Below, in pieces: positions 8,800 to 17,113 of a DNA stretch of 64,000 nucleotides. Where the stretch lies: contig JAHZJK010000001.1 in NCBI GenBank assembly GCA_022600955.1, positions 124,001 through 188,000 of the forward strand, given 5' to 3'. Below the pieces are notes generated by a model. It saw nothing but the letters and a program-made list of their open reading frames with translations. It ran no database searches and was not told where the DNA came from. The position numbers and the translations under genes are program-made. Each line of letters begins with the position of its first letter. Position 1 is the first letter of the stretch. This stretch comes from Gammaproteobacteria bacterium. GTDB lineage: Bacteria; Pseudomonadota; Gammaproteobacteria; Steroidobacterales; Woeseiaceae.

Positions 8800-10866
8800 A
8801 TGCTGCGCTCTTTCCAAACAGCAGTTTTACCATTATTTGCCGTTGCGCTGATCGCGGGATGCGGCCGTGAAGAGAGTTCCAGTGAGGTGATTGCTGCGGC
8901 TGATACCCCGGTTGGATCGGTGGCCAGGTACGACTGGTACATGCAAGGTACGACACCGGCGGGCCAGACAACGATTACCAAGAATGGCGATGGCAGAATA
9001 ACCAATGAGTCATTCGTGCATTGGAATAATCGTGAGTGGACTGTCAATTCTGAGTTGCAACTCGACGAAAATGGCCGCATCGCTTCGCAGAAAATAAGCG
9101 GCATTTCGCCGTTCAAGTCAGTTATTGATGAGTACTTCACCTATGAGAACGGCGTTGCATCCTGGGGAACACCGGGTGAAAACGGATCCGTAGAGACGGA
9201 CAAGCCCGCGTTCTATCTCGCGGATGAAGGCTTGTCGTTCGGTGCTGCCGGAGCCATGGTAAAAGCAGCCGTCAGCAACATCGACAACTCGATTGATTTG
9301 TTTCCGAATGGTCGTGCACGTGTTGAAAAGGTTCGGGATGTTGCCGTCGATACACCGGATGGCGAGCAGACAGTTTCGTTGTATGCAGTACACGGTATCG
9401 GCTTCACACCAAACTATCTTTGGTTCGATAAGAATCTTGATGTCGTGTCATTCGATGGCGATGGTTACCTCGGCATGATTCCCGAAGGTTGGGACGTGTC
9501 TGTCCTGAAAGAGTTGAGCGCAGTCCAGTCAGAGGTCGACGGCGAATTCATTACCGAGCTCGCCAGCGACCTTGCAACTCCCGCGCAGGACAGGCTTGTT
9601 TTCGAGAATATTGATGTTGTAGATGTCGTCAACGGAGTGCTGATCGAAGACCAGAATGTTCTGGTTGGCGCGGGCAAGATCATCGCAGTGTCAGCTGCAG
9701 CGATCGACGACGCCAACGCAATGCGCATTGATGGCAACGGCTTGTCGCTCATGCCCGGACTCTGGGATATGCACGCGCATTTCTCTCTGTCAGATGGCGT
9801 GCTCAATATCGCGGGTGGCATTACCAATGTACGCAATATCGGCGGTGTTCATGAAAAGACGATAGAGCTCACGGCCAAGCATGATTCTGGCGAAGTAATC
9901 GGACCGAATACTTTTCGTGCCGGTTTCATGGACAAAGCGGGGCCATATGCTTCCGGCTGGGCTGCCGAATCGTTGCAACAGGCATTGGAGCGTGTCGATT
10001 TCTATGCAGAACATGGCTACATACAAATCAAATTGTACAGTTCGATAGAACCTGACTGGGTTGCACCGATCGCTGAACGGGCGCATTCCCACGGCATGCG
10101 TGTCAGTGGTCACATTCCGGCGTTCATGTCGGCAGAGCAGGCGGTTCGGGCAGGCTACGACGAGATCCAACATATCAATATGGTCTTCCTGAATTTCCTC
10201 GCGGGGGATCGCGAAGACACACGCCAGCAGATCCGCTTTACGCTGTATGGCGACGAGGCGGGCAACCTGGACCTCGAAAGCGACGAGGTCCAGGATTTCT
10301 TTGCCTTGCTCAAGGATAACAATGTCGCCATTGACCCTACCGCAGCAATCTTCGACACATCTCTGCGACATCTTGCCGGATCGCCTGACCCGACGTTTGC
10401 GGCAGTGATTGATAATTTGCCGCCGAGCGTCGCGCGGTCACGTTACAACGTACAGATGAACAAGCGCGGTGAAGAAGAAGCGTGGCTGCGGTCAGCTGAA
10501 AACCAGGCCGCGATGTTAAAGGCGTTGCATGATTACGGAATTCAGATCATTCCGGGCAGTGATGACATGGCCGCGTTCACAGTGCACAGAGAAATTGAGC
10601 TGTATGCGGAAGCCGGCATTCCAGTTGCAGACGTATTAAGGATTGCGACACTGGACTCGGCAAGAATAACGGGCGTCGCTGACCGCAAAGGGTCAATTGA
10701 AGTGGGCAAAGATTCTGACCTTATATTGGTAGATGGTAATCCGCTGCAAGACGTTAGTGCCATCCGGCGCGCAGTGCTCGTCATGAAAGGCGATACGCTT
10801 TATCGACCAGAGGAGCTATACAGTTCAATAGGAATCAAGCCTTTTGTGCCTTCTATAGAGCTGTAA
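8800..10866 (+). CDS. Amidohydrolase-superfamily lipoprotein
   Basis: 688 residues from the ATG at 8800. An AAGG lies eight bases upstream and the product starts with a lipoprotein signal (MLRSFQTAVLPLF...LIAGC); an ATG at 8779 in the same frame is possible. Residues ~25-260 form an unrecognised exported domain. The C-terminal ~400 residues are an imidazolonepropionase-like amidohydrolase with metal motif HAH in LMPGLWDMHAHF, SGHIPAF, DEIQHIN and PGSDD, ending with the usual GSIEVGKDSDLILVDGNP. It likely hydrolyses a peptide, lactam or related bond in the periplasm. The next gene, a transporter, begins three bases after the stop. Confidence 0.88.
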   Translation: MLRSFQTAVLPLFAVALIAGCGREESSSEVIAAADTPVGSVARYDWYMQGTTPAGQTTITKNGDGRITNESFVHWNNREWTVNSELQLDENGRIASQKISGISPFKSVIDEYFTYENGVASWGTPGENGSVETDKPAFYLADEGLSFGAAGAMVKAAVSNIDNSIDLFPNGRARVEKVRDVAVDTPDGEQTVSLYAVHGIGFTPNYLWFDKNLDVVSFDGDGYLGMIPEGWDVSVLKELSAVQSEVDGEFITELASDLATPAQDRLVFENIDVVDVVNGVLIEDQNVLVGAGKIIAVSAAAIDDANAMRIDGNGLSLMPGLWDMHAHFSLSDGVLNIAGGITNVRNIGGVHEKTIELTAKHDSGEVIGPNTFRAGFMDKAGPYASGWAAESLQQALERVDFYAEHGYIQIKLYSSIEPDWVAPIAERAHSHGMRVSGHIPAFMSAEQAVRAGYDEIQHINMVFLNFLAGDREDTRQQIRFTLYGDEAGNLDLESDEVQDFFALLKDNNVAIDPTAAIFDTSLRHLAGSPDPTFAAVIDNLPPSVARSRYNVQMNKRGEEEAWLRSAENQAAMLKALHDYGIQIIPGSDDMAAFTVHREIELYAEAGIPVADVLRIATLDSARITGVADRKGSIEVGKDSDLILVDGNPLQDVSAIRRAVLVMKGDTLYRPEELYSSIGIKPFVPSIEL

Positions 10867-10869
10867 CGG

Positions 10870-12642
10870 ATGACGGCTGATCAATCAGTTCTGTTCGGTT
10901 TACTGTTTTTCGTATTCGTATTTCTGATCTGGGGCCGTTGGCGGTACGACCTTGTGGCATTTGTCGCGCTGCTGGTGGCATTGCTTACCGGCATTGTGCC
11001 GAAGGATCAGGCGTTCTCCGGATTTGGCCATCCGGCGACAGTAATCATCGCGTTGGTCCTGATCGTCAGCCGCGGACTGTCCAACTCCGGGGCGATCGAG
11101 ATGGTCGCGCGTATCCTGATTGATGCGTCGCGCAAGCTGGCAACACACATCGCGATAATGTCAGGACTTGCTGCTGGTCTGTCGGCACTGATGAATAATG
11201 TAGCTGCACTGGCGCTGTTGATGCCGGTAGACATGCAGGCAGCGAAGAAGGCCGGTCGCAGTCCGGCTTTGTCGCTGATGCCTTTATCTTTCGCTTCGAT
11301 CCTCGGTGGAATGATCACCCTCATTGGTACGCCACCGAACATAGTTGTGGCCGAGTTCCGGGGCGAAGCTCTCGGTGAGCCATACAAGATGTTCGACTTC
11401 GCGCCCGTTGGTCTGACGTGTGCAATTGTTGGCGTGGCTTACGTTGCGCTGATCGGCTGGCGGCTACTGCCGCGCGACCGGAAATCCAGCGACGCAGGCA
11501 AGGAGTTGTTCGAGCTTGCGGATTACATTGCAGAAGTGCGTGTTTCCGACGGCTCGCCTGTAATCGGCAGGCGCGTGCGCGATCTTGATGACGAGGCCGC
11601 GAAAAGCGACGTTGAGATCGTCGGCTTGATTCGCAAAGGGCGGCGCATGCCCGGACTTGCGCGTATCGCCGAGATTGAAGCAGGCGATATCCTCGTTATC
11701 GAGACCAGCCCCGACAGTCTGGAGGAGGCACTTGGCAACCTGAAGCTGGATTACGTCGGTAAAGGCTCGGCACAGTTAGACGACGATAATCTGGTGCTTA
11801 ACGAAATGGTCGTGCAGGAATCGTCTGGCCTGGCGGGGCGCTCGGCGAGATCTTTGCGGTTACTGTATCGCTACAGCGTTGCGCTGGTCGGTGTGTCGCG
11901 GGGCGGCACGCGTTTTAGTGAAAACGTTCGCAAGCTGACGCTGCAACCTGGCGATGTCCTGTTGTTGCTGGGTACTGACGAGAGTCTTGTCGACGTTACC
12001 AGCCGTCTTGGTCTGTTGCCGCTGGCGGATCGCGGGCAGCGCGTTATCCAGCGTGACAAAGCCTGGTGGGCTGTTGGTATTTTTGCCAGCGCGATCCTGA
12101 TTGCGAGTATGGGCTGGGTGTATCTGCCAATTGCGCTGGGTTGCGCGACGGCGTTGTACGTGTTGTTCAATATCGTTCCAATCCGCGATGTATATACATC
12201 GGTTGAATGGCCTGTGATTGTTTTACTCGGTTCGATGATTCCAATTGGTGGTGCGCTGCAATCAACCGGCGGTACGGGATTGATAGCCGGTGGCATTGTC
12301 GACCTGTCGGCAGGGTTTTCGCCGATCGTCGTCCTGACGTTACTGATCATTGTCACAATGACGCTGTCGGACGTGATGAACAACACGGCTACTGCCGTCA
12401 TCGCAGCGCCGATCGCCCTGGAAATAGCTGCAAGGCTTGAAGTGAATCCGGACCCGTTTCTCATGGCTGTCGCCGTCGCGGCCTCATGCGCGTTTTTGAC
12501 GCCGATAGGGCACAAGAACAATACACTGATCATGGGGCCAGGGGGCTATCGTTTCGGTGACTACTGGCGCATGGGCCTGCCGCTGGAGATTTTGATCGTC
12601 GTCATATCAGTTCCGGCAATCGTCACATTCTGGCCGCTGTAG
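10870..12642 (+). CDS. SLC13/DASS-type carrier with RCK_C (TrkA-C) domains
   Basis: 590 residues. Membrane segments at both ends (residues ~7-200 and ~395-590) flank two cytosolic RCK_C modules (about 210-380, each ending in a GDILVIE/GDVLLLLG strand). GLSALMNNVAALALLMPV and LIGTPPNIVV are the paired substrate/sodium-binding hairpins of the family, repeated as SDVMNNTATAVIAAPIAL in the second half. The family moves dicarboxylates, sulfate or related anions with sodium. Its start lies three bases after the amidohydrolase stop, so uptake of the hydrolase's product is a reasonable inference. Confidence 0.92.
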   Translation: MTADQSVLFGLLFFVFVFLIWGRWRYDLVAFVALLVALLTGIVPKDQAFSGFGHPATVIIALVLIVSRGLSNSGAIEMVARILIDASRKLATHIAIMSGLAAGLSALMNNVAALALLMPVDMQAAKKAGRSPALSLMPLSFASILGGMITLIGTPPNIVVAEFRGEALGEPYKMFDFAPVGLTCAIVGVAYVALIGWRLLPRDRKSSDAGKELFELADYIAEVRVSDGSPVIGRRVRDLDDEAAKSDVEIVGLIRKGRRMPGLARIAEIEAGDILVIETSPDSLEEALGNLKLDYVGKGSAQLDDDNLVLNEMVVQESSGLAGRSARSLRLLYRYSVALVGVSRGGTRFSENVRKLTLQPGDVLLLLGTDESLVDVTSRLGLLPLADRGQRVIQRDKAWWAVGIFASAILIASMGWVYLPIALGCATALYVLFNIVPIRDVYTSVEWPVIVLLGSMIPIGGALQSTGGTGLIAGGIVDLSAGFSPIVVLTLLIIVTMTLSDVMNNTATAVIAAPIALEIAARLEVNPDPFLMAVAVAASCAFLTPIGHKNNTLIMGPGGYRFGDYWRMGLPLEILIVVISVPAIVTFWPL

Positions 12643-12690
12643 TCGCGGCATTCTTATGTAAAACCTTTGTCGCTAATTGCTCGAACAGCG

Positions 12691-12705
12691 TGTCAGAAAC
12701 TGACA
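12691..12705. promoter_or_regulatory. Inverted repeat, candidate enhancer site for a sigma-54 activator
   Basis: TGTCAG-AAA-CTGACA is a perfect 6-bp inverted repeat. It lies about 94 bp upstream of a consensus sigma-54 promoter, the usual distance for an activator (bEBP) site. A related, less perfect dyad (TGTCTGAA-AA-TTCAGCG) lies near 12753-12770. The cognate activator is not in this window. Confidence 0.6.
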
Positions 12706-12798
12706 ACGTACGACCACATGTGGGCGCAATGTCGGTTAAGGCTTACTGTAAGTGTCTGAAAATTCAGCGTTAAAATATTCGGTGATAGCTACACCAAA

Positions 12799-12815
12799 TT
12801 GGCACGGGCCTTGCA
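12799..12815 (+). promoter_or_regulatory. Consensus sigma-54 (RpoN) promoter
   Basis: TTGGCACGGGCCTTGCA matches every defined position of the YTGGCACGRNNNTTGCW consensus, with GG and GC correctly spaced. It ends 39 bp before the ATG of the 77-aa gene, so the transcript would begin near 12826-12827 with a short leader carrying an ACGGAG ribosome site. Expression should need RpoN and an activator. Confidence 0.85.
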
Positions 12816-12854
12816 AATTCCTTCGTACAGTTACACGGATATACGGAGATCGAC

Positions 12855-13088
12855 ATGTCCAGAGCGGCCATACAAGATTGGACCGAAACACAGGTACTAA
12901 TGAAGTTCGACGACCATAAGGACGTCAAATACTGCGTCTACCGGGAAGACACCAAGCACTTCCTGGCGATGGCGCACATCGACGATACGCCGATTCACAC
13001 GCTGGAACTGCCCGAGGGCATGAAGCTGGATAAGAGCAGCTACGAAGTTCTGTTGCGCTACGTACTGCTGGATGTCGTCGCGGCGTAG
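12855..13088 (+). CDS. 77-aa protein of unknown function under sigma-54 control
   Basis: 77 residues, start supported by GGAG seven bases upstream. The protein (MSRAAIQDWTETQVLMKFDD...) is soluble, mixed alpha/beta in appearance, with no signal peptide, membrane segment or recognised motif, and one cysteine (residue 31). It is alone behind a consensus sigma-54 promoter. Its last 31 bp overlap the 3' end of the convergent dipeptidase gene. Codon use looks like that of its neighbours. Function unknown; the promoter suggests induction by nitrogen, surface or stress signals. Confidence 0.8.
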   Translation: MSRAAIQDWTETQVLMKFDDHKDVKYCVYREDTKHFLAMAHIDDTPIHTLELPEGMKLDKSSYEVLLRYVLLDVVAA

Positions 13089-14290
13089 TCCTCGACTTCT
13101 TGCCAGACGCGCAGCAGGTTCTCGCCCAGTATCTTTACAATGTCTGCTTCGCTGTAGCCGCGCTTAAGCAATCCTTCGATCAGGTTTGGGAAGGTAGAAA
13201 CGTCCTTCAGTCCTGTCGGCAAAGAATCGCCAACGCCGTCGTAGTCAGAGCCGATACCCACGTAGTCGATGCCGGTTAGCTTAACGACATGATCAATGTG
13301 ATCCAGAACATCGTCGAGACCAGCGAACGGAAATGGGCCGTGTTGTTCTGCATAGATCGCCGGGTACTTTGTCCACAAGTCGTCCTCTGAAAAACCAGGG
13401 TTCTCCGCCGCGTATATCTTGCCCGCTGCCGAACGCGCGTCGCTGTAGTCGCGTGCTGCCTGGGTAACAAATGTCGATCCAAAATTGATTTGAATGACAC
13501 CGCCATTGTCAGCCAGTGCCTTGATCATGTCGTCACTCATATTGCGTTCGAAACCAGAAGTGAAGTGACGAGCGGAAGAATGCGATGCGATAACTGGCGC
13601 ATTGCTGTGTTCCATTACCTGCCAAAAGGCTTCGTCCGACACATGGCTGATATCGACCATGATGCCCAGCCTGTTCATTTCTGCGACAACTTCGACGCCA
13701 AAGTCGCTGAGTCCGTTCCACTGTCGATTCTCGTCATATGACGAGTCCGAAATATGGTTGGACAGGCTGTGAGTGAGCGTGATGTAGCGAATTCCGCGGT
13801 CGAAAAAGTACTGCAGGTTGTCGATATTTCCTTCAACCGGTGAGCCGTTTTCCATGCCCATTGGCAGGGACATAATGCCATCTGCGAACTGTTTCCGGAC
13901 ATCAGAGGTCGACATCGCGATAGCGAATTTTTCAGGTGACTGAGCGACGAATCCTTCGACCATATCGATCAGCTTGTCGGCGACCACTTTGGATTGACCT
14001 TCTGCCTCGAGGCTGGCTGGTGTGTAGATCGACATGAATGGCGCATTCAGACCACCTTCGACTGCTCGGGGATAGTCAAAGTCTCCGCCTTCGGTGGCAA
14101 CCGAGATATCGTCAGGCTCTGATTCCAGCCGGTACGGTACGTCAATATGGGTGTCGACGATTATGTGTTCCTGAGCTATTCGTACGGCTTTTGCGGCCAG
14201 GTCGTCTGATTGCGGGGCGGAAGATTTTTCATTGCTGCACGCGCCGAGAATGAGCACCGCCGCGGTGGCACAGAGAAGTTTATTCATCAT
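13058..14290 (-). CDS. Membrane dipeptidase (M19), lipoprotein
   Basis: 410 residues from the ATGATG at 14290. The frame extends upstream, but this start begins a clear lipoprotein signal (MMNKLLCATAAVLILGAC). Renal-dipeptidase motifs are present in order: VDTHIDVPYR (HxD zinc ligands), the metal-bridging Glu region, VDISHVSD, ASHSSARH and GIGSDYDGVG. M19 enzymes cleave dipeptides, including D-residue ones, with a dinuclear zinc centre, here probably in the periplasm. The 3' end overlaps the 77-aa gene. Confidence 0.93.
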   Translation of the reverse strand: MMNKLLCATAAVLILGACSNEKSSAPQSDDLAAKAVRIAQEHIIVDTHIDVPYRLESEPDDISVATEGGDFDYPRAVEGGLNAPFMSIYTPASLEAEGQSKVVADKLIDMVEGFVAQSPEKFAIAMSTSDVRKQFADGIMSLPMGMENGSPVEGNIDNLQYFFDRGIRYITLTHSLSNHISDSSYDENRQWNGLSDFGVEVVAEMNRLGIMVDISHVSDEAFWQVMEHSNAPVIASHSSARHFTSGFERNMSDDMIKALADNGGVIQINFGSTFVTQAARDYSDARSAAGKIYAAENPGFSEDDLWTKYPAIYAEQHGPFPFAGLDDVLDHIDHVVKLTGIDYVGIGSDYDGVGDSLPTGLKDVSTFPNLIEGLLKRGYSEADIVKILGENLLRVWQEVEDYAATTSSST

Positions 14291-14362
14291 GTCGGGATAT
14301 TTCGCTGGTTCGAAGGGTCGAAGATTGTAACAATATGCACGAGTTCTTACAGGAGCAGTGAG

Positions 14363-14704
14363 ATGAGTGAACAAAATCCTCCCGCCGACCACGCGTTTGA
14401 CGATAGCGAGCAGTCTGGCAAGCAGATGGAAGAAAACCTCAAGTCGCGCGCGACCTGGACGCGCTTCCTGTTCATGCTGATAAGCGGGTTACTGGTAAGC
14501 ATTGCCAGCTTCGTCGGCACATTTGTCGTGATACTCGGTTTTTTCTGGGTTCTGTTCACGGGCGAGGTGAATCGCCAGGTGCAGCAGGCAGGGCAGAGTA
14601 TTGCTGCGTATATTTATGAATCCATTCGGTATCTGACATTTAATACTGATCAGAAGCCTTTTCCGCTTGGCGGAGAATGGCCGTCGGGTGGCGGGGAAGA
14701 GTAG
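14363..14704 (+). CDS. DUF4389 membrane protein
   Basis: 113 residues, ATG preceded by AGGAG with good spacing. After a charged N-terminal tail there is a hydrophobic stretch (residues ~32-62) likely forming one or two membrane passes, then YIYESIRYLTFNTDQKPFPLGG, which is the DUF4389 signature. Function of the family is unknown. It is divergent from the dipeptidase gene with 72 bp between starts. Confidence 0.88.
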   Translation: MSEQNPPADHAFDDSEQSGKQMEENLKSRATWTRFLFMLISGLLVSIASFVGTFVVILGFFWVLFTGEVNRQVQQAGQSIAAYIYESIRYLTFNTDQKPFPLGGEWPSGGGEE

Positions 14705-14709
14705 ACCGC

Positions 14710-14964
14710 TTATACGGATAGTTCGCGCTGGCCGGGCTGCCATCGCGCGAGATTGATATGTGCTGCGCCCATCCCGAGGCCGCGCACCCAGCGCGCTGCT
14801 GCGTCCAGCGTGACCCACGTGCGTACTTTGCCATTGCGTGTTTCCGCCGTAATCGGACCATTCGGCGTCTTTGCTTCGATATGAAACCGCGCGCCGCTGG
14901 CAATAATGTTGATGTTCTTGATGGCACCAGCAGCCACCATGGCTTTCAACAATCGTTCATCCAT
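14710..14964 (-). CDS. Small protein resembling plasmid ParC-like partners of RHH proteins
   Basis: 84 residues from the ATG at 14964, which overlaps the upstream RHH gene by eight bases (ATGGATGA) and has GGAG in front. It reads LLKAMVAAGAIKNINIIASG then a basic segment TRNGKVRTWVTLDAAARWVR. Similar short proteins are found beside RHH proteins on plasmids and integrative elements, sometimes called ParC-like; that resemblance is from memory and weak. It could be a toxin-like or partition partner. Role not established. Confidence 0.6.
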   Translation of the reverse strand: MDERLLKAMVAAGAIKNINIIASGARFHIEAKTPNGPITAETRNGKVRTWVTLDAAARWVRGLGMGAAHINLARWQPGQRELSV

Positions 14965-15151
14965 TAGGTATCTCCGGGTATAGCCCGTTCTGTTCCGGTA
15001 TCGCAATGCCCGTCTGTTCGCAGTGTCTGCGGATTAGCATCTCGATCATGTTCGCCACGCTGCGATGTTCAAGTGCGGCAGCTTCGCGCACGGCATCTTT
15101 GAGCCCTGGTTGAATGCGCAGGTTGAGCGTGGAGATTTTGGTTTTAGCCAT
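14957..15151 (-). CDS. Ribbon-helix-helix (Arc/MetJ-type) DNA-binding protein
   Basis: 64 residues. STLNLRIQPGLKDAVREAAA gives the beta strand and first helix of an RHH fold, and RSVANMIEMLIRRH the second helix. Such dimers bind short palindromes and often repress their own operon. Nested inverted repeats sit directly on its start (15151-15191). It is translationally coupled to the 84-aa gene, giving the layout of an antitoxin-toxin or partition pair. Confidence 0.82.
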   Translation of the reverse strand: MAKTKISTLNLRIQPGLKDAVREAAALEHRSVANMIEMLIRRHCEQTGIAIPEQNGLYPEIPNG

Positions 15152-15191
15152 GCGTTACATTGTAAATTAAAACAAACGTGTTTGTAACGCA
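15151..15191. promoter_or_regulatory. Nested inverted repeats upstream of the RHH gene
   Basis: TGCGTTACA (15151-15159) and TGTAACGCA (15183-15191) are perfect 9-bp inverted arms. Inside them lie TTACA-T-TGTAA (15155-15165) and ACAAAC-GT-GTTTGT (15172-15185). Three TTACA/TGTAA half-sites at the 5' end of the RHH gene are what an autorepressing RHH dimer would use. Confidence 0.65.
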
Positions 15192-15295
15192 TTTTGCGGA
15201 TTAATCGTGGGGTCCGCGCTGTTTAGGTAGGTTTGCGGATAGCGCGGGGCCAGGAAGGGGCGTACAACTATTGGATACGATCAGGAGGTAAGCGC

Positions 15296-15400
15296 ATGGA
15301 AACGATAGTGTTCATGGTTTGCATGGGGTTCGGCGTTGCGTCTGTGGCAATGATCGCCTTGACGTTATTGGCGATAGTGCTCGGAAAAGTGGACGTTTAA
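15296..15400 (+). CDS. 34-aa single-span membrane peptide
   Basis: ATG at 15296 is preceded by AGGAGGT at 15283-15289 with six bases of spacing, the strongest Shine-Dalgarno in this area. The 34-codon product (METIVFMVCMGFGVASVAMI, then ALTLLAIVLGKVDV) is one hydrophobic helix with a short charged tail. It lies between the RHH pair and hipBA, with 71 bp to hipB. It may be a small membrane regulator or toxin-like peptide; no homologue is recognised. Confidence 0.6.
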   Translation: METIVFMVCMGFGVASVAMIALTLLAIVLGKVDV

Positions 15401-15407
15401 AACCACA

Positions 15408-15460
15408 TAATCAGTAAAAAACTACCGATTAGGTAGACAAAAGCGCGTTAATCAGTAAAA
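15408..15460. promoter_or_regulatory. Direct repeats and dyad before hipB, candidate HipB operators
   Basis: TAATCAGTAAAA occurs at 15408-15419 and again at 15449-15460, with starts 41 bp apart, close to four helical turns. Between them lies CTACC-GATTA-GGTAG (15422-15436). The second copy abuts the hipB start and AT-rich TAGTAT. HipB-type dimers bind repeated operators in their own promoter, so these are the likely sites. Confidence 0.6.
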
Positions 15461-15471
15461 TAGTATCTATT

Positions 15472-15801
15472 ATGACTATTAGTGATGAACGTGTTTCTAC
15501 GCTTCTGCAGTCTTTTGCGGCCAGGCTCCGTGCGGAGCGCCTGGCTCAGAATCTGACGCAACGAGAGTTGGCAGAACGTATCGGCGTCTCGATCAAGACT
15601 GTCGCCAATGCTGAGGATTCGGGGCAAATTTCGATGGAAACATTGTTGCGAGCCCTGGACGGCCTTGGTCGGCTTGATGATCTGCAGCGACTGTTGCCCG
15701 ACAATGGACCGAGCCCGATTGCGCTGGCGGAGCGCAAGGGCAGGCGACGTGTTCGCGCAAGCAGTGCGCCAAAAGCCGAGCAAGACGGCTGGAGCTGGTG
15801 A
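15472..15801 (+). CDS. hipB: HipB-type helix-turn-helix antitoxin
   Basis: 109 residues. The Xre/Cro HTH spans about 16-70 (ARLRAERLAQNLTQRELAER then IGVSIKTVANAEDSG), followed by a basic C-terminal tail (GRRRVRAS). In type II HipBA modules this protein represses the operon and binds the HipA kinase. Its TGA overlaps the GTG start of hipA (GTGA), giving translational coupling. Confidence 0.88.
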   Translation: MTISDERVSTLLQSFAARLRAERLAQNLTQRELAERIGVSIKTVANAEDSGQISMETLLRALDGLGRLDDLQRLLPDNGPSPIALAERKGRRRVRASSAPKAEQDGWSW

Positions 15802-17105
15802 GCGCAGTCGTTGATACGGCTGAGGTGTTTCTCTGGGAGAAGCGCATTGGTGCCGTGTTCTGGGATGACGCGGCGGGTCTGGCGGCGTTCGAGTACGACC
15901 CGAAGTTTCAGCAAAGCGGGATTGAGCTGTCTCCGGTAATGATGCCCCTGGGGCCGCGCATTTACCGTTTTCCCGAGCATCGCCAGACAGCGTTCAAAGG
16001 CCTCCCTGGTCTCCTCGCAGACAGCCTTCCTGATGACTTCGGCAATGCCATTATCGATCAGTGGCTAGCGCGTGAAGGGCGGGACAAGGGCTCATTCAGC
16101 CCGGTCGAGCGGCTTTGTTACATCGGTCAACGCGGTATGGGTGCGCTGGAATTTCGTCCAACCATACGGAGCACGACGCGTGGCAGCGTGCCTGTCGAAG
16201 TTGGCGCGCTGACGAAACTGGCGCAGAACGTACTGGATTTACGCGACGGATTGAAAATCCGGCTAGCAGGCAGCACTCACAGCTATGCTGATTCACTTGA
16301 TGAAATCTTGCGCGTAGGGACTTCGGCGGGCGGCGCGCGCGCCAAAGCCGTAGTTGCCTGGAATCCTGATACTAACGAGATGCGTTCTGGTCAGGTCACG
16401 GCCGCCGAAGGCTTCGAATACTGGATGTTGAAATTTGACGGTGTCAGCAATCGTGAGCACGGCGTTCGCGATCCACAGGGCTACGGCAAGATTGAGTACG
16501 CCTATTACCTGATGGCGAAAGCCGCCGGCATCAACATGATGCTCTGCCGCTTGCTGCAGGAGAATGGCCGTAGTCATTTCATGACGCGACGCTTTGACCG
16601 CCAGCCTGATGGTGAGAAGTATCACATGCAATCCCTGTTTGCTATTGCGCACCTCGACAACCAACTGCCTGGCGCGCACAGTTACGAGCAGGCATTCGAC
16701 GTCATGCATGAGCTTGGGATCGCAAGAACAGATTTCGACGAGCAGTATCGTCGATTGGTTTTCAACGTCATTGCACGCAACCAGGATGATCATACAAAGA
16801 ACATTGCCTACCTGATGGACAAGAGTGGCCGCTGGTCGCTGTCACCGGCATTCGATGTGATCTATTCATGGAATCCGGATGGCGCGTGGACCTCGCAGCA
16901 CCAGATGACTGTTAATGGGCTGCGGGACGGGTTTTCTCGACAGGACCTGCTCGATGTCGCGACGCGTTACCGAATCAAACGACCAACAGAGATTTTGGAG
17001 GGGGTCGAGGCAGCAGTTGGGCGCTGGCAGGAGTTTGCGGACGCCGCTGGAGTTGATGAAGATTCCAGCGGCCGTATCGCCAACGCGCACCGCAAATTGG
17101 AGTAG
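15798..17105 (+). CDS. hipA: HipA-type serine/threonine kinase toxin
   Basis: 435 residues, GTG start overlapping hipB by four bases. HipA_N and HipA_C domains are complete. Visible motifs are the P-loop-like VGTSAGGARAKAVV (173-186), catalytic RNQDDHTKN (327-335) and the metal-binding SLSPAFDV (347-354). Known HipA kinases phosphorylate aminoacyl-tRNA synthetases such as GltX and slow growth; the target here is unknown. All catalytic residues expected in a working kinase appear intact. Confidence 0.92.
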   Translation: MSAVVDTAEVFLWEKRIGAVFWDDAAGLAAFEYDPKFQQSGIELSPVMMPLGPRIYRFPEHRQTAFKGLPGLLADSLPDDFGNAIIDQWLAREGRDKGSFSPVERLCYIGQRGMGALEFRPTIRSTTRGSVPVEVGALTKLAQNVLDLRDGLKIRLAGSTHSYADSLDEILRVGTSAGGARAKAVVAWNPDTNEMRSGQVTAAEGFEYWMLKFDGVSNREHGVRDPQGYGKIEYAYYLMAKAAGINMMLCRLLQENGRSHFMTRRFDRQPDGEKYHMQSLFAIAHLDNQLPGAHSYEQAFDVMHELGIARTDFDEQYRRLVFNVIARNQDDHTKNIAYLMDKSGRWSLSPAFDVIYSWNPDGAWTSQHQMTVNGLRDGFSRQDLLDVATRYRIKRPTEILEGVEAAVGRWQEFADAAGVDEDSSGRIANAHRKLE

Positions 17106-17113
17106 CCACGAAA

